64,000 bases of DNA. Source: Nemophila menziesii (Eukaryota > Streptophyta > Magnoliopsida > Boraginales > Hydrophyllaceae). Below are positions 50,159 through 63,379 of the stretch, in pieces. The notes below the pieces were generated by a model. It was not told the origin of the DNA. It ran no database searches and was given only the letters and a program-made list of their open reading frames with translations. The translations under genes were made by a program, and so were the position numbers. Positions within the stretch are counted from its first letter, which is position 1; every line of letters starts with the position of its first letter. The stretch spans positions 42,280,233 through 42,344,232 of the forward strand of contig JARWIR010000002.1 in NCBI GenBank assembly GCA_029959085.1. The letters are read 5' to 3'.

Positions 50159-52475
50159 GATATGTTTGAAATGTTTTTTGACAAAAATAATAAAATTTTC
50201 TATAATTATGAAACAATATTTTTATTAATCTCTAGACAGTCCTTTTAATTACTCTTTGCTAACCCTTATTAAAAATGGTTAGAAGTAAAGAAAGTGCATA
50301 ACCTTCTCAAGTGACACCATTGATGATCTCACCGATGGGGAAATTAAATTATTATCTTCTTCCGGAAGACTTCTTCGACAATGAGGTTTGTCAAGGCTAC
50401 ATGTGAAATCTCTTGTTAAATTTCATGTGTTTGCAAATCTTGGTGTTCTCTAATCTCATCGGCTTGATTCATCATAATTCATCTAATCAAGAAATCAAAA
50501 TACAACAATTATGCCAACCAGAGGGTGATTATACAAGCTATAGAATAATCTACCAACAATTCCACTTACTATGTGTACCCTTATTACTCAAATTATATAT
50601 GATTTTAGCTCCTCAGTGAATGCTAAAAAGTTTATTGGTTTATCAATAATTGATTCCATTTTCAATTCCCTATTGTAATGACTTGTTTTGTGTATCTCCG
50701 AGGTCAGATACATATATAATTTAAAACCCATCTTTGAAAAAGTTCCATAGATTGTGGTTACCATATATACCGACCATTGGGGTGTCGTTATACTTGGTTC
50801 GTGTATGATGAAGTAAATGAATATTATAAAGTTGTATTACTTGTTGGTGGTCTTGTAGATAATTATACTGAGACAAATATTTATAGTATAAAGCATAATT
50901 ATTGGAGAACATTGAAGAGCTTCCCAAATGAGAACTTTTACAGTATGGTAAATGGTCTTTTAGTCTCTGGAAAACTTCACTGTCCAACATGTTTGCGGGG
51001 GCCAATGGGAGAATACAGTTTGAAGTCTCATTTTGAGAAGATTATGTTGATTGCGCATAAAAAATCTTAAGACACTTTTTATATAGATTTTCAGAAGATT
51101 ATGGTGTTGCCCAAAAAAATTCATTTCCTCATTTTGCCAACTAGAACATCCTCACTAGCAACAACAGTTTAAATATGGTTGTTTGAAATATATAAGGTCG
51201 ATAGTTGTTCTAGTTGTTAATTAGGAGCAAAAGACTCTTCATTTTTTTATTTTTTGTATTTTTTGATATATTTAACTATACAGGGAACTCTAGTCAACTT
51301 ACCTCTCTTTTACCAAGGGACCTATAAGATAAAAAGATATACATATGTAGCATTTATTTAAAACTAATATTACAATAACCAAACTATTATATTTTTTAAA
51401 ATATAGGAGACAATTGAAATCAATATGAAAGACAAGACGAGAAACAAACATATATTACACTATTTATAATATAACAATATCATCTCACAATGTCAAAACA
51501 TATATTAAGAAGTTAAATTTACACGTATATAACTTGAGAACATTTATTAGAGTTTTTAAGATATTACTAAATAAATTACACTCCTTGAATTTTTGGTTCC
51601 CAAATTTTTTTAGCAAATTTAATTAGAAAACAATAAATTTTGTCAAATATCACCATATACGAAATAGTAAATATAAAATAAATAAATATCATATCAATAT
51701 CACTGTAGTGCAATAAGAATTTAGACAGGGTTTAAATCAAAATTTAGACGAGGTTTAAATTACATAAAGGTTGATAAGTGTGCTCATTATTATAGAGTTG
51801 TTCTGCAACTTCAAAAATATAAAGTCTATAAACATTATACAATGAATTTTTTAATATTACTTCTTAGTTCATCGAGTTTAAAATTTTGAACCCGTTTTCT
51901 TAAATCTTTAGAGGTAACTAATTTCGTCATGTAAAGAAAAATCTTATAATTTGGTAGAGAATTGAGAAAAAAAATTCTACTAAAATTATTTTTCTTTAAT
52001 GATCAACATCACTATATAGTTTTTGGAAAGTAGGAACCTACTAAATATACTTTCATTCCAAATTTTATCTACTACTTTGACTATAAATTTAGCTGAAATT
52101 TTAGCTTTAATTTTTAAGTATGACTACAAAAATATCTCTCCCATAAAATGAGTCCAATATTATATTAATATACAATTTTTTGTTAATATATATATACATA
52201 TATTAATATTTAAAATATACTATTAAATATTTTTCATTATCATATAACGAATATAAGCAAGTTTATCATGCTCGTAAGTGTGAGACCATGTAAGTTCAAT
52301 GTTAAGCTAGTAGCAATTAATCTAATTAATCATAAATCAAGTTTGGCATCAGGCAACACTTCTCAAAAACCAGATATCATGATTTATCATTTTTATAAAG
52401 AAGCAATTCAAAGATAATGCATGTACTCCTCTGATCGATATAGTTTCAGATTATCCTAAGATATGGTATAACTTC
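50159..52475. repeat. F-box module, copy 2
   Basis: It is a direct-orientation duplicate of 46,034-48,450, with small indels throughout, including the non-coding part after the pseudogene. Confidence 0.88.
50323..51070 (+). pseudogene. F-box/kelch-type pseudogene, copy 2
   Basis: The frame begins MISPMGKLNYYLLPEDFFDN but shifts within the F-box and stops (QGYM*). Later F-box residues appear in other frames. The C-terminal block (50,777-51,070) is open: WFVYDEVNEYYKVVLLVGG, then NYWRTLKSFPNENFYSMVNG, and LLVSGKLHCPTCL without the stop seen in copy 1. So copy 1 keeps the F-box and this copy keeps the associated domain. Confidence 0.8.
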
Positions 52476-55194
52476 AAATCCTATCAGATAATCAACAAGT
52501 CACACGTCGATTATCAATCGTTATCACCTTATCCAGTAATTTGATACAATCGTTATAATCTTATGATATTGTAGAGCTTAAACTCTTTACATATATATGA
52601 TAGATTTCATCTCAACTCACCCTTAGTTACAAAAAAGATTAGTTATGTCCAATATGCTTTCGACTAGCATTTGGACAAACCAGGAGTCTAGTAACTAAAC
52701 ACAACAAGTAAGCAAGAAACACAACAAGTAATCAAGTAACTATAGAGATGATACCGTGTTAAAGGATTTCCAAGAATTTACGTCCTTATAGAGATTAACC
52801 TACTTAACAATTCAGCATGAATAACCATTAGGAATTTATTGCGTTGTTTGGATTGATAATAACATCTCTATATGCATTATCTATACACCAGCTACATTAA
52901 CGAGAACTATTGATATTAATCCAATAAATATGTGTTCGCTACATAATAATCTATTTGGATCATCAAGGTCCTAACTCGATCATTATATGATTAAGAAAAA
53001 TTCAAATGAAGTCCTATGGTCTAAATTCTATTTATCATAACTCCTAATCATATCTAGATTATAACTTAAATAGTGATCTACAAGTATAATATATAGCCAA
53101 TAAAATAAATACATGACACATTCATAGAAGAAAGCAAGGCCTTTATTAAAATATAAAGTAACCCATTACAATATAATTCATCACTATCGTCTATTCTATA
53201 AAGAGACTAGGGTCTAGGGCTAATCCTAAGAAAGAAACAATAAACACTTGACAAGAATATTACAAAATGATAAAATTGAAAATCAAATCAAAATAATAAA
53301 CACTATTTTTTTTTATGATATGGGAGGAGAGGATATGGTGTGATAATCATTTTATAATCGCATGATGGATCACAACAATGGAGGATTTGGCGCTTCGTTG
53401 AGCATAAGTGTGTCATGAGATGAATCTAAAAGCCACTTTGAGAATTGGTTTCATCTTTTAACACTTTCATGCTCATATTTTATTTTCTTTTTTAAACACC
53501 TTCGTCCTTATATTTATATTTCGAAGATAGTTTCTTGTGCAGGGGGTTTGAACCAACACTTCAGTCCACTTCCTTGAACAAAGACATATCATAGGTTGAA
53601 TATGGTAAGTCGATTAGAACATCTTTTAACATGGAGATCATTGAAATATTGTAAATTATCCACACAAATATTATTTTATTGGAAGGAAATTTGATTTTGT
53701 AAACAAAAAAATAAAATATGAAAGAAGTCCTACATAAAGGATATTATTATAGATTATGTTGTGCCCATAACTATTAAATAAAAACAATAACATAATGGAA
53801 CAATAAAAACTTAAAATTTTCTCATTTAAGAAGCGTGGTCCGATATTCTTAATCTGAAAATTCAAAAATATCAATTCACATGATACGAAGAAGACAACTC
53901 TTGATAGTAGTAAAATAATTTGATTTCTTCTAATATTCTCTTTTTCATCAATTTTGTGTTCTTAAATACACTTAGTATGTTTCTATGATGTATGAAATCA
54001 TAGATATTCTTTCAACCTTCCTTTTAATTTTATGAAGCTCTGTGTGAGATTATCAACTATATTTACCTTATCACCTCAATGATATATCATTGTCATATGG
54101 AAAACACCGTACAATATTAATGGATCATTTGCAATTGGATTACATATATAGGTGGTATAATTATTATTTCAATGAAAATATTTTTAAATTTTTTTGGAAA
54201 AAAACATGCATAATAACTACACTTAGCATGAATTCTACCATATATCTTCACTTCTCTGTTATGCGAACATAAATCTAGTTTTAGTGTCGTCTCAATGGAA
54301 ACACGTAGTAGTTTTCTTCTAAGGTTTCATGTGAGTTCAATTCATAAATCATCATTTCATATGAATTTACAAGGTTAGTGGAAGAAGATTATACAACCAA
54401 GTATGGATAGTATTACAAGAATTTCATCAAATCTTACGAGTAACTCAGAAATACTTTCATTAATTACACAAAATTTAGGACCGTCTTTTTATCACAAAAC
54501 TTCTTTTTCTGAATTAAAATGCTTTGTTGTACTATTTGTATAATTGTACTACCTATTATGATTAAGTTGAGCCTAAATATTAGGTTCCAGTTAACATTCA
54601 TTCCCAAACTTAAAAACCTACCATATTTTATCCCAACAAAAAATGGCCACTAAATATTATCATGCATTAACCTTATCCAAACTTAAAAATATATTTTCAT
54701 AATCTTGAAGTTATAATAATATATCTGAAAGCATCATCTGTCGATTTACTAAGATAAGCTTCAATTTCCTTGCAAAAATCATCACTTATCAACCTGACTC
54801 ATCAATGGTTTTTTGAAAAATTATTTTAAAGAATTGGAGTATTAGGTGTAAGGTTATCCTTTAAGAAATTAAAGAGTGACACTTTAAAATGTAATTTTTA
54901 ATGAGGAGGAATATAACAAGATAACATTGGGTTTATGTTGCCTGATTTAGTTCAATATTTGCATCTTCTTTATAAATGGGAGGAATATTAGGTTCTTTAA
55001 GCTTTGGATCTAACTCACTCTATGCTTGAGTGAAATTGTTGAGTTAACTCTTAAAAAAATAACACCAAATTATTGAATTCATTGCAAGGAACAAGTCATT
55101 GAAGATGTTAAAATAGAAATCCATACAAACATTCATAAAAGTAACAATTAACAAAATAATCATCTGATGGAAAAGAACCACAAATAGGGAAGGG
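52476..55194. other. Single-copy stretch without a supported gene
   Basis: The part 52.5-53.6 kb is less AT-rich and resembles retroelement LTR or leader sequence, but I find no paired terminal repeats. Short open frames at 53,671-53,874 (minus) and 54,090-54,272 (plus) resemble nothing I know. The rest is AT-rich. Confidence 0.35.
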
Positions 55195-56083
55195 AAATAA
55201 TACAATATAACTAGTTTCTAACACATTACTTTTATACCATTTACACACTAAATTTTATGCTTTTAGGTCATTAAACACATTCTACATCTCATTCCATCTC
55301 TTAAAAAATATTTTTCCCTAAAAAACAATAAATCACATAATAATGGAGATGAGAGACAAACGATACAGAAAATTTCAATTATCAACCAATTAAATTATAT
55401 ATATTAAATAACTAATAATTAAAATTATTATATAAATATGTGTCACTAAAGTTAGATATGATATTAATGTTATGTATTTGTTAAATTTCTTATAATACAA
55501 ATAAAAAAAAAATTATATCCGAAGGATTGATGACATGTGTTATTTTTACAAATTATAAATTAGGCTTGCCTTATATCTAAAATCAAACCCTAATACTTGA
55601 TTTTTTTTTATTTAAGCCGTCATTGTCTTTTTTCCTCGTCCTCTTTAATCTACTTATTTCACCAATCTCTATTTTGTCTTATCTCTCTCTTTTTTTATTA
55701 TGTTTCCTCCTTCATCATCTTAACTATCAAGATCTTACGTCTATTCAGTTAATTGTGCATCTTTGTTTATTCAGATTGATGGTCATTATATTTCAAGTAA
55801 GGCTTTATTTTATTAATCATTGTTCTTTGTAAATAAATAATTGTTATTCAAAATTTATGTATTCTATAGGAATAAATTTCTTCTTGTTTAAGATAGTTAC
55901 TGTAGGATTTTTTATTTGTTGACACAAATTTACAAAATGATTTTGTAATTAGAAAAGTTTAGGGATATTGATTCTTTTGATATTTATATTGCTTAATTAA
56001 AATTTTTGTTATTTAATTTGTGATTGAAAACACTGTCAAATATATCATATGCATAATTATATTGTATAAGAAATTTATTGATA

Positions 56084-56131
<48 letters not shown>

Positions 56132-56789
56132 CTGAAGAACATAATATAACTTTATGAGTACAAGAATATTATGGTTGAGTTATATATTTTTTTAATCGAT
56201 AGATAAATAAAATGTATTTATGTTTTTTTATGCATTATATTTGTCAATCATCCAAATATCAATTTATATTTTTTTTGAAATATCACCAAAGTTATTACCT
56301 AAGAATTCGTATAACCTTGAATTGAACTAATTACTAACCTTGTTGATTAAATTCATTATCAATTTTTTACTTTTGAAAGGTTAACATTTCATACCATTTT
56401 TTAAATAATGAATCAATACATAGAGAAAGTACTCATCTATGAGGTAGTCTCAAGTTGTATATATTTAAACCCGCTCTAACTAGTACATCATGGCATTGGT
56501 CCTAGCATGAGTTGTGAAACATTTACACTTAATAAGATATTTTCTTCTTCCAATAAATATTTTTTCCATCCTATATATTGTCACTATTGACAAATAAAAT
56601 TTGTAGAAGGATAGATGAAATGGATTTTTTTAGAGGTCAACTTAGTTGACCTTTTTTTTGGTTTTTGGATAGTAATGTCTGATTTGTTTTCTTTCTCTAC
56701 AATCTGTTAATTTATTTATCAACATAGTTTACTTAAGTTGAGTTATAAATATATAAAACTGAATCTTTTGAAGCTGAAAGAAATTCTTA
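55195..56789. repeat. TA-microsatellite module, copy 2
   Basis: Duplicate of the 48.5-50.1 kb module. It ends at gaaattctta, where a piece of the 8 kb segment follows directly. Confidence 0.88.
56086..56129. repeat. (TA)n microsatellite, about 22 repeats
   Basis: Perfect TA run at the equivalent place in the second module copy, nearly twice as long. Confidence 0.95.
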
Positions 56790-58333
56790 GGACATTCCAT
56801 GAGCGAGACTTGGTAAAAAAGGACCCACACGTCTCTAACTCAATAGAAAGGATTACTGGACTAAATATTTTTTATGGTCTCATTGTTTTTTATTAGCATC
56901 AATCATGCAATCAACCCTGCATAAACAATTTCATGCTCAATACCATTAAACAGTTAAATAAACGGATTCCTTATAATTAAATGATAATTATTGTATAGAT
57001 AAATTTTCTTTTTAATAAATTTGAAAGTTCTATGATTTAAGATTAATAGAGTTTGATTTTCAAACATGAAGGCCAATATTATTAATTAGGAAACCAACTA
57101 AAATATTTAAAGAGGGAAAAATAACATGTATGAAAAGCTCATCTTTACGATTAATAAGCCCTTATCGTTTATTCTTACCAGAAGTTTTTTGAGAAGTATC
57201 AAGAAACTTTAAAGTACTTTGAGCTTAATTAGTGTTATAATTGCATCGTCTTGGGGTTCAATGTCTCCCGACCTTCAAATGCGAGATAAATCTTGCATAG
57301 ATTAATCATCATCTTAAGAAAATATATTGGTAAACATGTAGGGCTATAAGATAACATACATTTAAGAAAATGTTCAAGTCTGAAAAAAGTACAAAATTTA
57401 TAATGCACACATATTCTTAATTTTATTGATATTATGAGTTAAGTTTATAATTTACATGAAGTGTGATCATTATGAGTTACTGAATTTTCTATTCCTATTT
57501 GAGAATCAAAATTTATTGGACAATATTATAGGGGCATATGGATTGGCAAGTTTAGTTTGAATAAATGTCTACTTGCACATAAGAAACCTTGGAGGAAGCC
57601 TATAAAATAGAGAGAATAATGTTGATCATAATGATGTTGGATGCTTGTTTTTTGAGAATAAGGATTTATAATAGACCAATAAAATATACCATGGTGAATA
57701 ATATATATTATTTAGGTTAGAATCCGTGGATATCTATGTTATTTACTACATATTAAGTAATAGTAGAATATAAAAAATATAAGCATATCTTATAGTTTTC
57801 TTACCTTAGTTTTTTATGAGAGGTACATAATATATTTTTATATACAAAATAACACTTAAATTTTGATAATTAGAAAAATGGTGTTCAAACTTAGAAGTGG
57901 CGACTGAGTTGAGAGAGGGGGAGAGGGAGAGAGAGAGGGAGAAACTTTGGACACAAACTATTTAGGTTCTATAAATAAATTTAATTACATATATAAGTAA
58001 TTTTGGGTCTATTTTTGGGATGGAAAATGGACTTAGTAATATAATTAAAAAAGAACATTTGATAGTATATTTTGACTAATCATTTGGGTGATGAGTTGGG
58101 TAGTTAATTAAATTTTATTTTTTAAGTATACATTGGTTGAATTTGTATGTTTTATAATTCTCGTCAGGCTTATATTGAAAAGAAGGAAATAAATTTTTAC
58201 CTTTCTTACTAATTGTATAAATATGAAAAAAATTATTTATTTATTAATTTTAAATTTAGTGTACTACAATAGTTGCTCGTTATATGAGTATTTCAAATGA
58301 ATAGTTAATGAAAACAAATTTTTCACTAGTCTA
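56787..58333. repeat. Partial third copy of the 8 kb segment
   Basis: It matches 29,271-30,837 of copy 1 and the equivalent part of copy 2. It starts within the bases ttaggacatt, which are shared by both parents of the junction. A short deletion near the start removes about 20 bases. It includes a GA-rich tract at 57,908-57,944. No gene is seen. Confidence 0.9.
57908..57944. repeat. GA/GGGA-rich microsatellite
   Basis: Equivalent tract in the partial third copy. Confidence 0.85.
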
Positions 58334-59010
58334 CGTTGAAAAATATTTGAAATTTCAAATAATTACTTTATGATGTATAAACTTATTGTAATAGATTAAT
58401 TACATTATTTGAAATTTAATTTAAGTGAATAATTAAATTTATGGATTGTTAAAAAATGTTGGTGCAATTGGCGGCCGATACATTTTATTTCAGATTCAAG
58501 AACAATTATTATGTGAGTAAATATTTCCATTATAACTGCTTTTGTATTATTCATGGTAATACAAAATACATTAGTATCTCAAATGGTATATGTTAGTATT
58601 ACTTCAACTATATTTTTGTTATCACAAACATGAGGGTAAGGTTCTTGAAATAGGGTATGGAAATGTTATAAATTTGAAATAGGTTTAGGAAATAATAATT
58701 AGACGGGAATGGAATGTCTATTGTGTTATTTGAAATTAAAATATTAGAACTGTTTATTACCGAATTGTATTATATATTGTAATAGTTTGTAGGCTACAAA
58801 TATATGTGAAAAGATAAATAAAGTTTCCTTCTTATCTCTTGAGTCTTCCTCCTCCTTTTCTCCTTCTTCTATTTTATAATTCTCTTCTTCCATTCTATTA
58901 TGGGAATGTAGATATTCAATAAATATATTACAATATAATCTATTTAAATAATGTAATTAATAATTATTATTAATATATATACAATTATAATTCATAAATC
59001 ATTTAACTGT
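58334..59010. other. Possible LTR-like insert between duplicated pieces
   Basis: This 0.68 kb stretch separates the 8 kb-segment piece from F-box module copy 3. It has a polyadenylation-like aataaag, then a C/T-rich run (cttcctcctccttttctcc) before 58,900, a layout seen in copia-type LTRs. No clear terminal TG/CA pair or target duplication is found, and no coding sequence. Confidence 0.3.
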
Positions 59011-60088
59011 ACTACCCTTATTACTGAAATTCTATATGATTTTAGCTCCCTAGTGAATGCTAAAAAGTGAATTGATTTACCAATAATTGATTCCATTTTC
59101 AAGTCCGTGTCCTTGCAATTGGCTATTTTAATGACTTGTTTTGTGTATCTCCGAGGTCATGTACATATATAATTTTCAACCATTCTTTAAAAAAGTTCAA
59201 CAGATTGTGGTGACCTGATAGACCCGACCACTGGGTGTCATTAGGGTTTGGGTATGATGAAGTAAATGAAGATTATAAAATCGTATTACTTTTTGGTGGT
59301 GCTGCAAATTATACTGAGAATAAGATTTATAGTATAAATAATAATTTGTAAAGAACATTGAAGAGCCGCTCAAATGAGAACTTTTACAGTATGGTAAATG
59401 GTCTTTTAGTATCATGAAAACTTCATTGTCCAACATGTTTGTAGGGGCCAATGGGAGAAGACACTTTGAGGTCTCATTTTGAAAAGATTATGTTGACTGC
59501 GCATAAACAATCTTAAGACAGTTTTTATGGATTTTCAAAAGATTATGATGATGCCCAAAACAATTCATGGCCTTATTTTGCCAACCAGAACATCATCACT
59601 AGCAACAACAAGTTAAATAGGGTTGTTTGGAATATTTAATGTTGATAGTTGTTCTATATGTTAATTAGGACCACAAGACTCTTCAATTCAATAAAAAAAT
59701 ATTTAAATTTGAATTTTGATATAATTTTAATTTATTTTTTGTATTGTTTTTATTATCTGTCATTGACCAGTACACTACAATTATAAATACTATAAATACA
59801 TAGTTAGTAAAATATTGTTTTCAAATTTTGGAAAGACATGATATATTTAACTATACAGGGACCTCTAGTCAAATTACCTCCCTTTTACCAAGGGACCTAT
59901 AAGATAAAAAGATATACATATCTATATTGATTCATTTATTTAAAATTAATATTAGAATAACCAACTATTATATTTTTATAAATGTAGGAGGCAATTGAAA
60001 TCAATTTAAAAAAAAAGATGAGAAACAAACATATTTTACACTATTTATAATATAACAAGATCATCTCACAATGTCAAAACATAAATTA
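59011..60088. repeat. F-box module, partial copy 3
   Basis: It matches copy 2 from about position 50,576 onward. The F-box half and the upstream region are absent; the 5' edge lies next to LTR-like sequence. Confidence 0.85.
59030..59516 (+). pseudogene. F-box-associated domain pseudogene, copy 3
   Basis: Only the associated-domain part remains: GFGYDEVNEDYKIVLLFGG, then NKIYSINNNL followed by a stop, and two more stops before KLHCPTCL and GPMGED. It is the most decayed of the three copies. Confidence 0.78.
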
Positions 60089-60396
60089 GGTTATTGTTGG
60101 GCCTAGAATTATTCCAATAAAAAATCAGGGCTCTATTGTATAATTCTGAAGTAATTATTTGAAATTTCTTAGATGTAAAAAAAATATTATCATAAAAAAA
60201 TCTATTAGTATTAACTAGGAAATTTCATATAAGTTTATGGATGTTGCTTTAATTAAATTAAATTAAAATGAATAATTAAGTTTATCATAATAATTTATGG
60301 ATGTATAAACTTATTGTAATATTGGATATGGAAAATAATTACATAAAGTGAATAATGGAAGAGATAATATACATCATAAAGTGAATCTCACAGTTG

Positions 60397-60438
<42 letters not shown>

Positions 60439-60742
60439 TATTATTGTTTCTGTTCCTGCTTGATGCGGCTCCTGCTGCTGCCGCCCTACCTTTTGAATAT
60501 CTTGGTTTAAAATATTTGACTTTTTTACTAAATTTCATCAATTAAATTTCAGATTATTTCAACTCCACTCAAGTGTATATAAACAAACAAATCTAAGTGT
60601 AGAAAGTAACTTACTCATGGTGAAACTACTTTAAATGTACGACTCCAAAAGAAACGAGGTGACATATATAGATTTCGTAAATATTCCAATGGTAGTTGTA
60701 CGTCAGAAATTATTTTGGAATATGATATCTCGTTATATGAAT
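60089..60742. other. AT-rich stretch with ATT microsatellite
   Basis: No gene is supported. The short open frame at 60,348-60,545 is a translation of the microsatellite. Confidence 0.5.
60397..60446. repeat. (ATT)n microsatellite
   Basis: About 16 ATT repeats with one interruption, followed by a short CTG/CCG-rich block. Confidence 0.95.
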
Positions 60743-61082
60743 GATCTATATCTCTAGGCCATGTCGATGCACTTAGCGAGCTAGGCTATTGCATACTTCA
60801 TGGATACAATGTGGAACAAAACATTGCAAAAGGAGAGCGCATGATTAGAAAAGAAATTGCATTGGAGTGGGTGATCCAATGTAAACACATATCATCTAAT
60901 TCACTCAAATGGATACCCCCAAGTGAGTGGAGAAAAAGTGAGTGGAGACAATATGAATGTATTTGGAGTGAGGTGTACAAGATATTCTATTATTGTAATC
61001 GAAGTGATTACAGATATGTCGTGCCACCACGTAAGATCCATCCCGCTCATATGTTCATGAAAGAAAATTTTCCTTTTGTTGT
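60743..61082 (+). pseudogene. Unrecognised coding fragment fused to LINE sequence
   Basis: An open frame runs without interruption from about 60,743 (after an upstream TGA): LGHVDALSELGYCILHGYN, then KEIALEWVIQCKHI, EWRKSEWRQYECIW and RYVVPPRKIHPAHMF, to KENFPFVV. Codon use and the balanced amino acids look like real protein. A TAG-type acceptor (atatctctag) near 60,756 may start the exon. At about 61,083 it meets LINE sequence and soon stops. I do not recognise the family. Confidence 0.4.
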
Positions 61083-62640
61083 AAGGTTCTAAAAGGGAAG
61101 TACTTCCCTCAAAATGACTTCTCTGAAGCTAAACCTGTGAGTAACTGCTCTTGGGGATTTAAAAGCCTCATTGAGGGTAGGAATTTCTTTTTGAAATCAT
61201 TAAAGTGGAATGTGGGGAATGGTAAACAAATTAGAATCTTGGAGGATGAGTGGTTACCAAATTATGCTAGTTTAAAAAAACCACAAGGGTGTAGTTTGAT
61301 TTTTTACTCTAAATTAATTCATTCTCATAAACAAGAGTGGAATTTGGAGGTGCTTAATCTTTATTTTACCCCTGAAGTTGCTGCAACCATTGCTAGTACA
61401 TATCTCCCTTCACTCTCTTGTGAAGATACTCCATTCTGGTCTTTTTCGATGGATGGAGATGTTCATGTGAGGGATATGTACAAGTATTTGTGGAGGGCTC
61501 AACAAGGGGTGAGAAAATAAACAATAAAAGGAAAGGTGAAACATCCTTCAAACTTCAGTCTAAGGATTGGAATTTGATTTGGAAAATGAAAGTGTTACCT
61601 AAAATTAAAAACTTCATTTGGAAGTGTTGTGGAAATGGATTACCCACAAATGAGAACAGAATGAAAAGGAAATCATGTGATAGCTTTCTATGTCAAATTT
61701 GTGAAACTTAAACTGAAAATGCTGAACATCTTCTGGGCTAAAGTTGTTTGGTTGGCTAGCCCAATTACCTTTAAAGCTCTGAATGAACCTACTTTCAATA
61801 TCAAGAGATGGATAAATTTCATCAGACTTAGCATGAAGGAGTCTGAACTTATTGAGAAAGGGCTTGGGGGGTTAGATTTTTTTTATAGCTTGGTTGATTT
61901 GGAAGGGCAGAAATGAATGTATTTTTCGACGAGTTTCTCCTTACCCTTTTAAAAGTGTTCAAGAGGCCCTTAAAGCCTATGATGAATACAATCTTGCTAT
62001 GAGATTTAAATCTGAGACAGAAAATAATAACAACTCTAAGAGAGATGAAGGAAACAAAAGCTTTATTCAATAAGCTTTGAATAATTCTAATGTTAATCAA
62101 GTTTGTAATTTTGTTAATCAATTGGATATTAACAACAAAACAGGATGGATTCAACTCCTTATTGGAAAATTTAAAAATAAATTGTGATGCATATTTTAAC
62201 AATTTAACTAATCAAACTACTTTTGCTTGCATTGTTAGGGATTCAAATTGTAAAATGATAGATGGTGTAGCTCAGAGAATGTTGGCTAATTCTGCAATTG
62301 AAGGTGAGCGAGAGGGATGATTGGAGCTTGTGAACTAGCAGCTAAATTTCCTCCTAGAGCAGTCGAGATTGAGAATGATTGCTGCAATTAGATTAACTAA
62401 ACTCTGAAAGGCAGGAATATTTTTTTGTAATATTAAGGTTTTGTTTAAATGTATTGTTAGATGCAAAGTTTTGTATAAACTTAAAATCTCTTTTGCTAAA
62501 AGTCAAAAAACGCTAGTGCTGATTGGGTTTCTAAACAAAAGCTCAAGGGCTCTTTGTTTAGTCTTTGAAACCTTGTGCCTCCTCTCCAATTAGCTAGGCT
62601 TCTCGTTTCTGATTTCCATCCAATAGGGATTGGCTAAGTG
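61083..62640 (+). pseudogene. LINE (non-LTR retrotransposon) ORF2 3' remnant: zf-RVT and RNase H
   Basis: The first block reads VLKGKYFPQNDFSEAKP then CSWGFKSLIEGRNFFLKSLK and WNVGNGKQIRI, the region after the reverse transcriptase in plant L1-type elements. It is followed after a frameshift (near 61,500) by WNLIWKMKVLPKIKNFIWK and LCQICE, the zf-RVT domain. A further shift leads to AWLIWKGRNECIF, then an RNase H-like block (KINCDAYFNN, FACIVRDSNCKM) and CELAAKFPPRAVEIENDC. The terminal ADWVSKQKLKG-type motif is near 62,520. At least four frameshifts or stops are present, so it is inactive. The reverse transcriptase and endonuclease domains are missing upstream. An A-run at 62,686-62,695 may be the old tail. 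Confidence 0.85.
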
Positions 62641-62696
62641 TATGTGTAAGTGTTATTGTTTGTTTTTATCTATGCATATTTAGACAAAAAAAAAAG

Positions 62697-62963
62697 ATGG
62701 TCTTGGACGGGCAAGAAATGTGTTGTTATTCGCGTTGTGGTTGGCCTGAGACAAGATTCAATGAATTTCAGTTTGTGTGTGTAGGTTGTGCTATTCCATA
62801 TTAATGTTGTTTTGGTTGTTTGGATCTCGACTGGAAAATGCAACACAAATATGATTGTACGTACACTGTTTCGGAAGATGATGATCATAATGAGGATGAT
62901 TATGATTTTCAAAAAGAAGGATATGACAGATTTAAACCCAACAATTATTACAACCACTATTGA
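62697..62963 (+). pseudogene. Cys-rich, acidic-tailed pseudogene fragment
   Basis: From ATG at 62,697, one frame is open to 62,963 except for a TAA at 62,802. It reads MVLDGQEMCCYSRCGW, then FVCVGCAIPY, stop, CCFGCLDLDWKMQHKYD, and an acidic tail (SEDDDHNEDDYD, YDRFKPNNYYNHY). The paired CxxC-type motifs and the KYD...TYTV spacing recall DC1/C1-like zinc-binding domains of plants, but the match is loose. Nothing else around it supports a complete gene. Confidence 0.35.
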
Positions 62964-63379
62964 TGAAGAAAATGGTAAAGAGTAAAGAGAAATTTAAATG
63001 TTGATTATTTTCAAATATAAAATATAAGAATCAAATGAAATTATTTTTAGATATACCTGCAGTATTGTCCTTTAATTTTCTAATGTAAATTTCTTGATCA
63101 AAAAATAAAATTAATTTTAAAGGTTATCCTTGACTCATATATTTAATAATTCTATCCTATAATAATATTGTTTTAAATGATCTATATTGAAATACTTTTT
63201 CCAAACGATTAATATCCATATCAAAGAATTTAAATAATTGATCAAAATAAGTACCGTCGTGAATATAAGTATATCTCTAGTAAAAATTTACCAAACTAAA
63301 GTCTTTACCCTTTATAGTATGGTGTTAATGAGGCATTCGGTAAATTATATTTTATTTTTTTAAAATTAATAAAAAATTA
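62964..63379. other. AT-rich stretch without a gene
   Basis: Nothing recognisable up to the start of the partial 8 kb-segment copy at 63,380. Confidence 0.5.
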
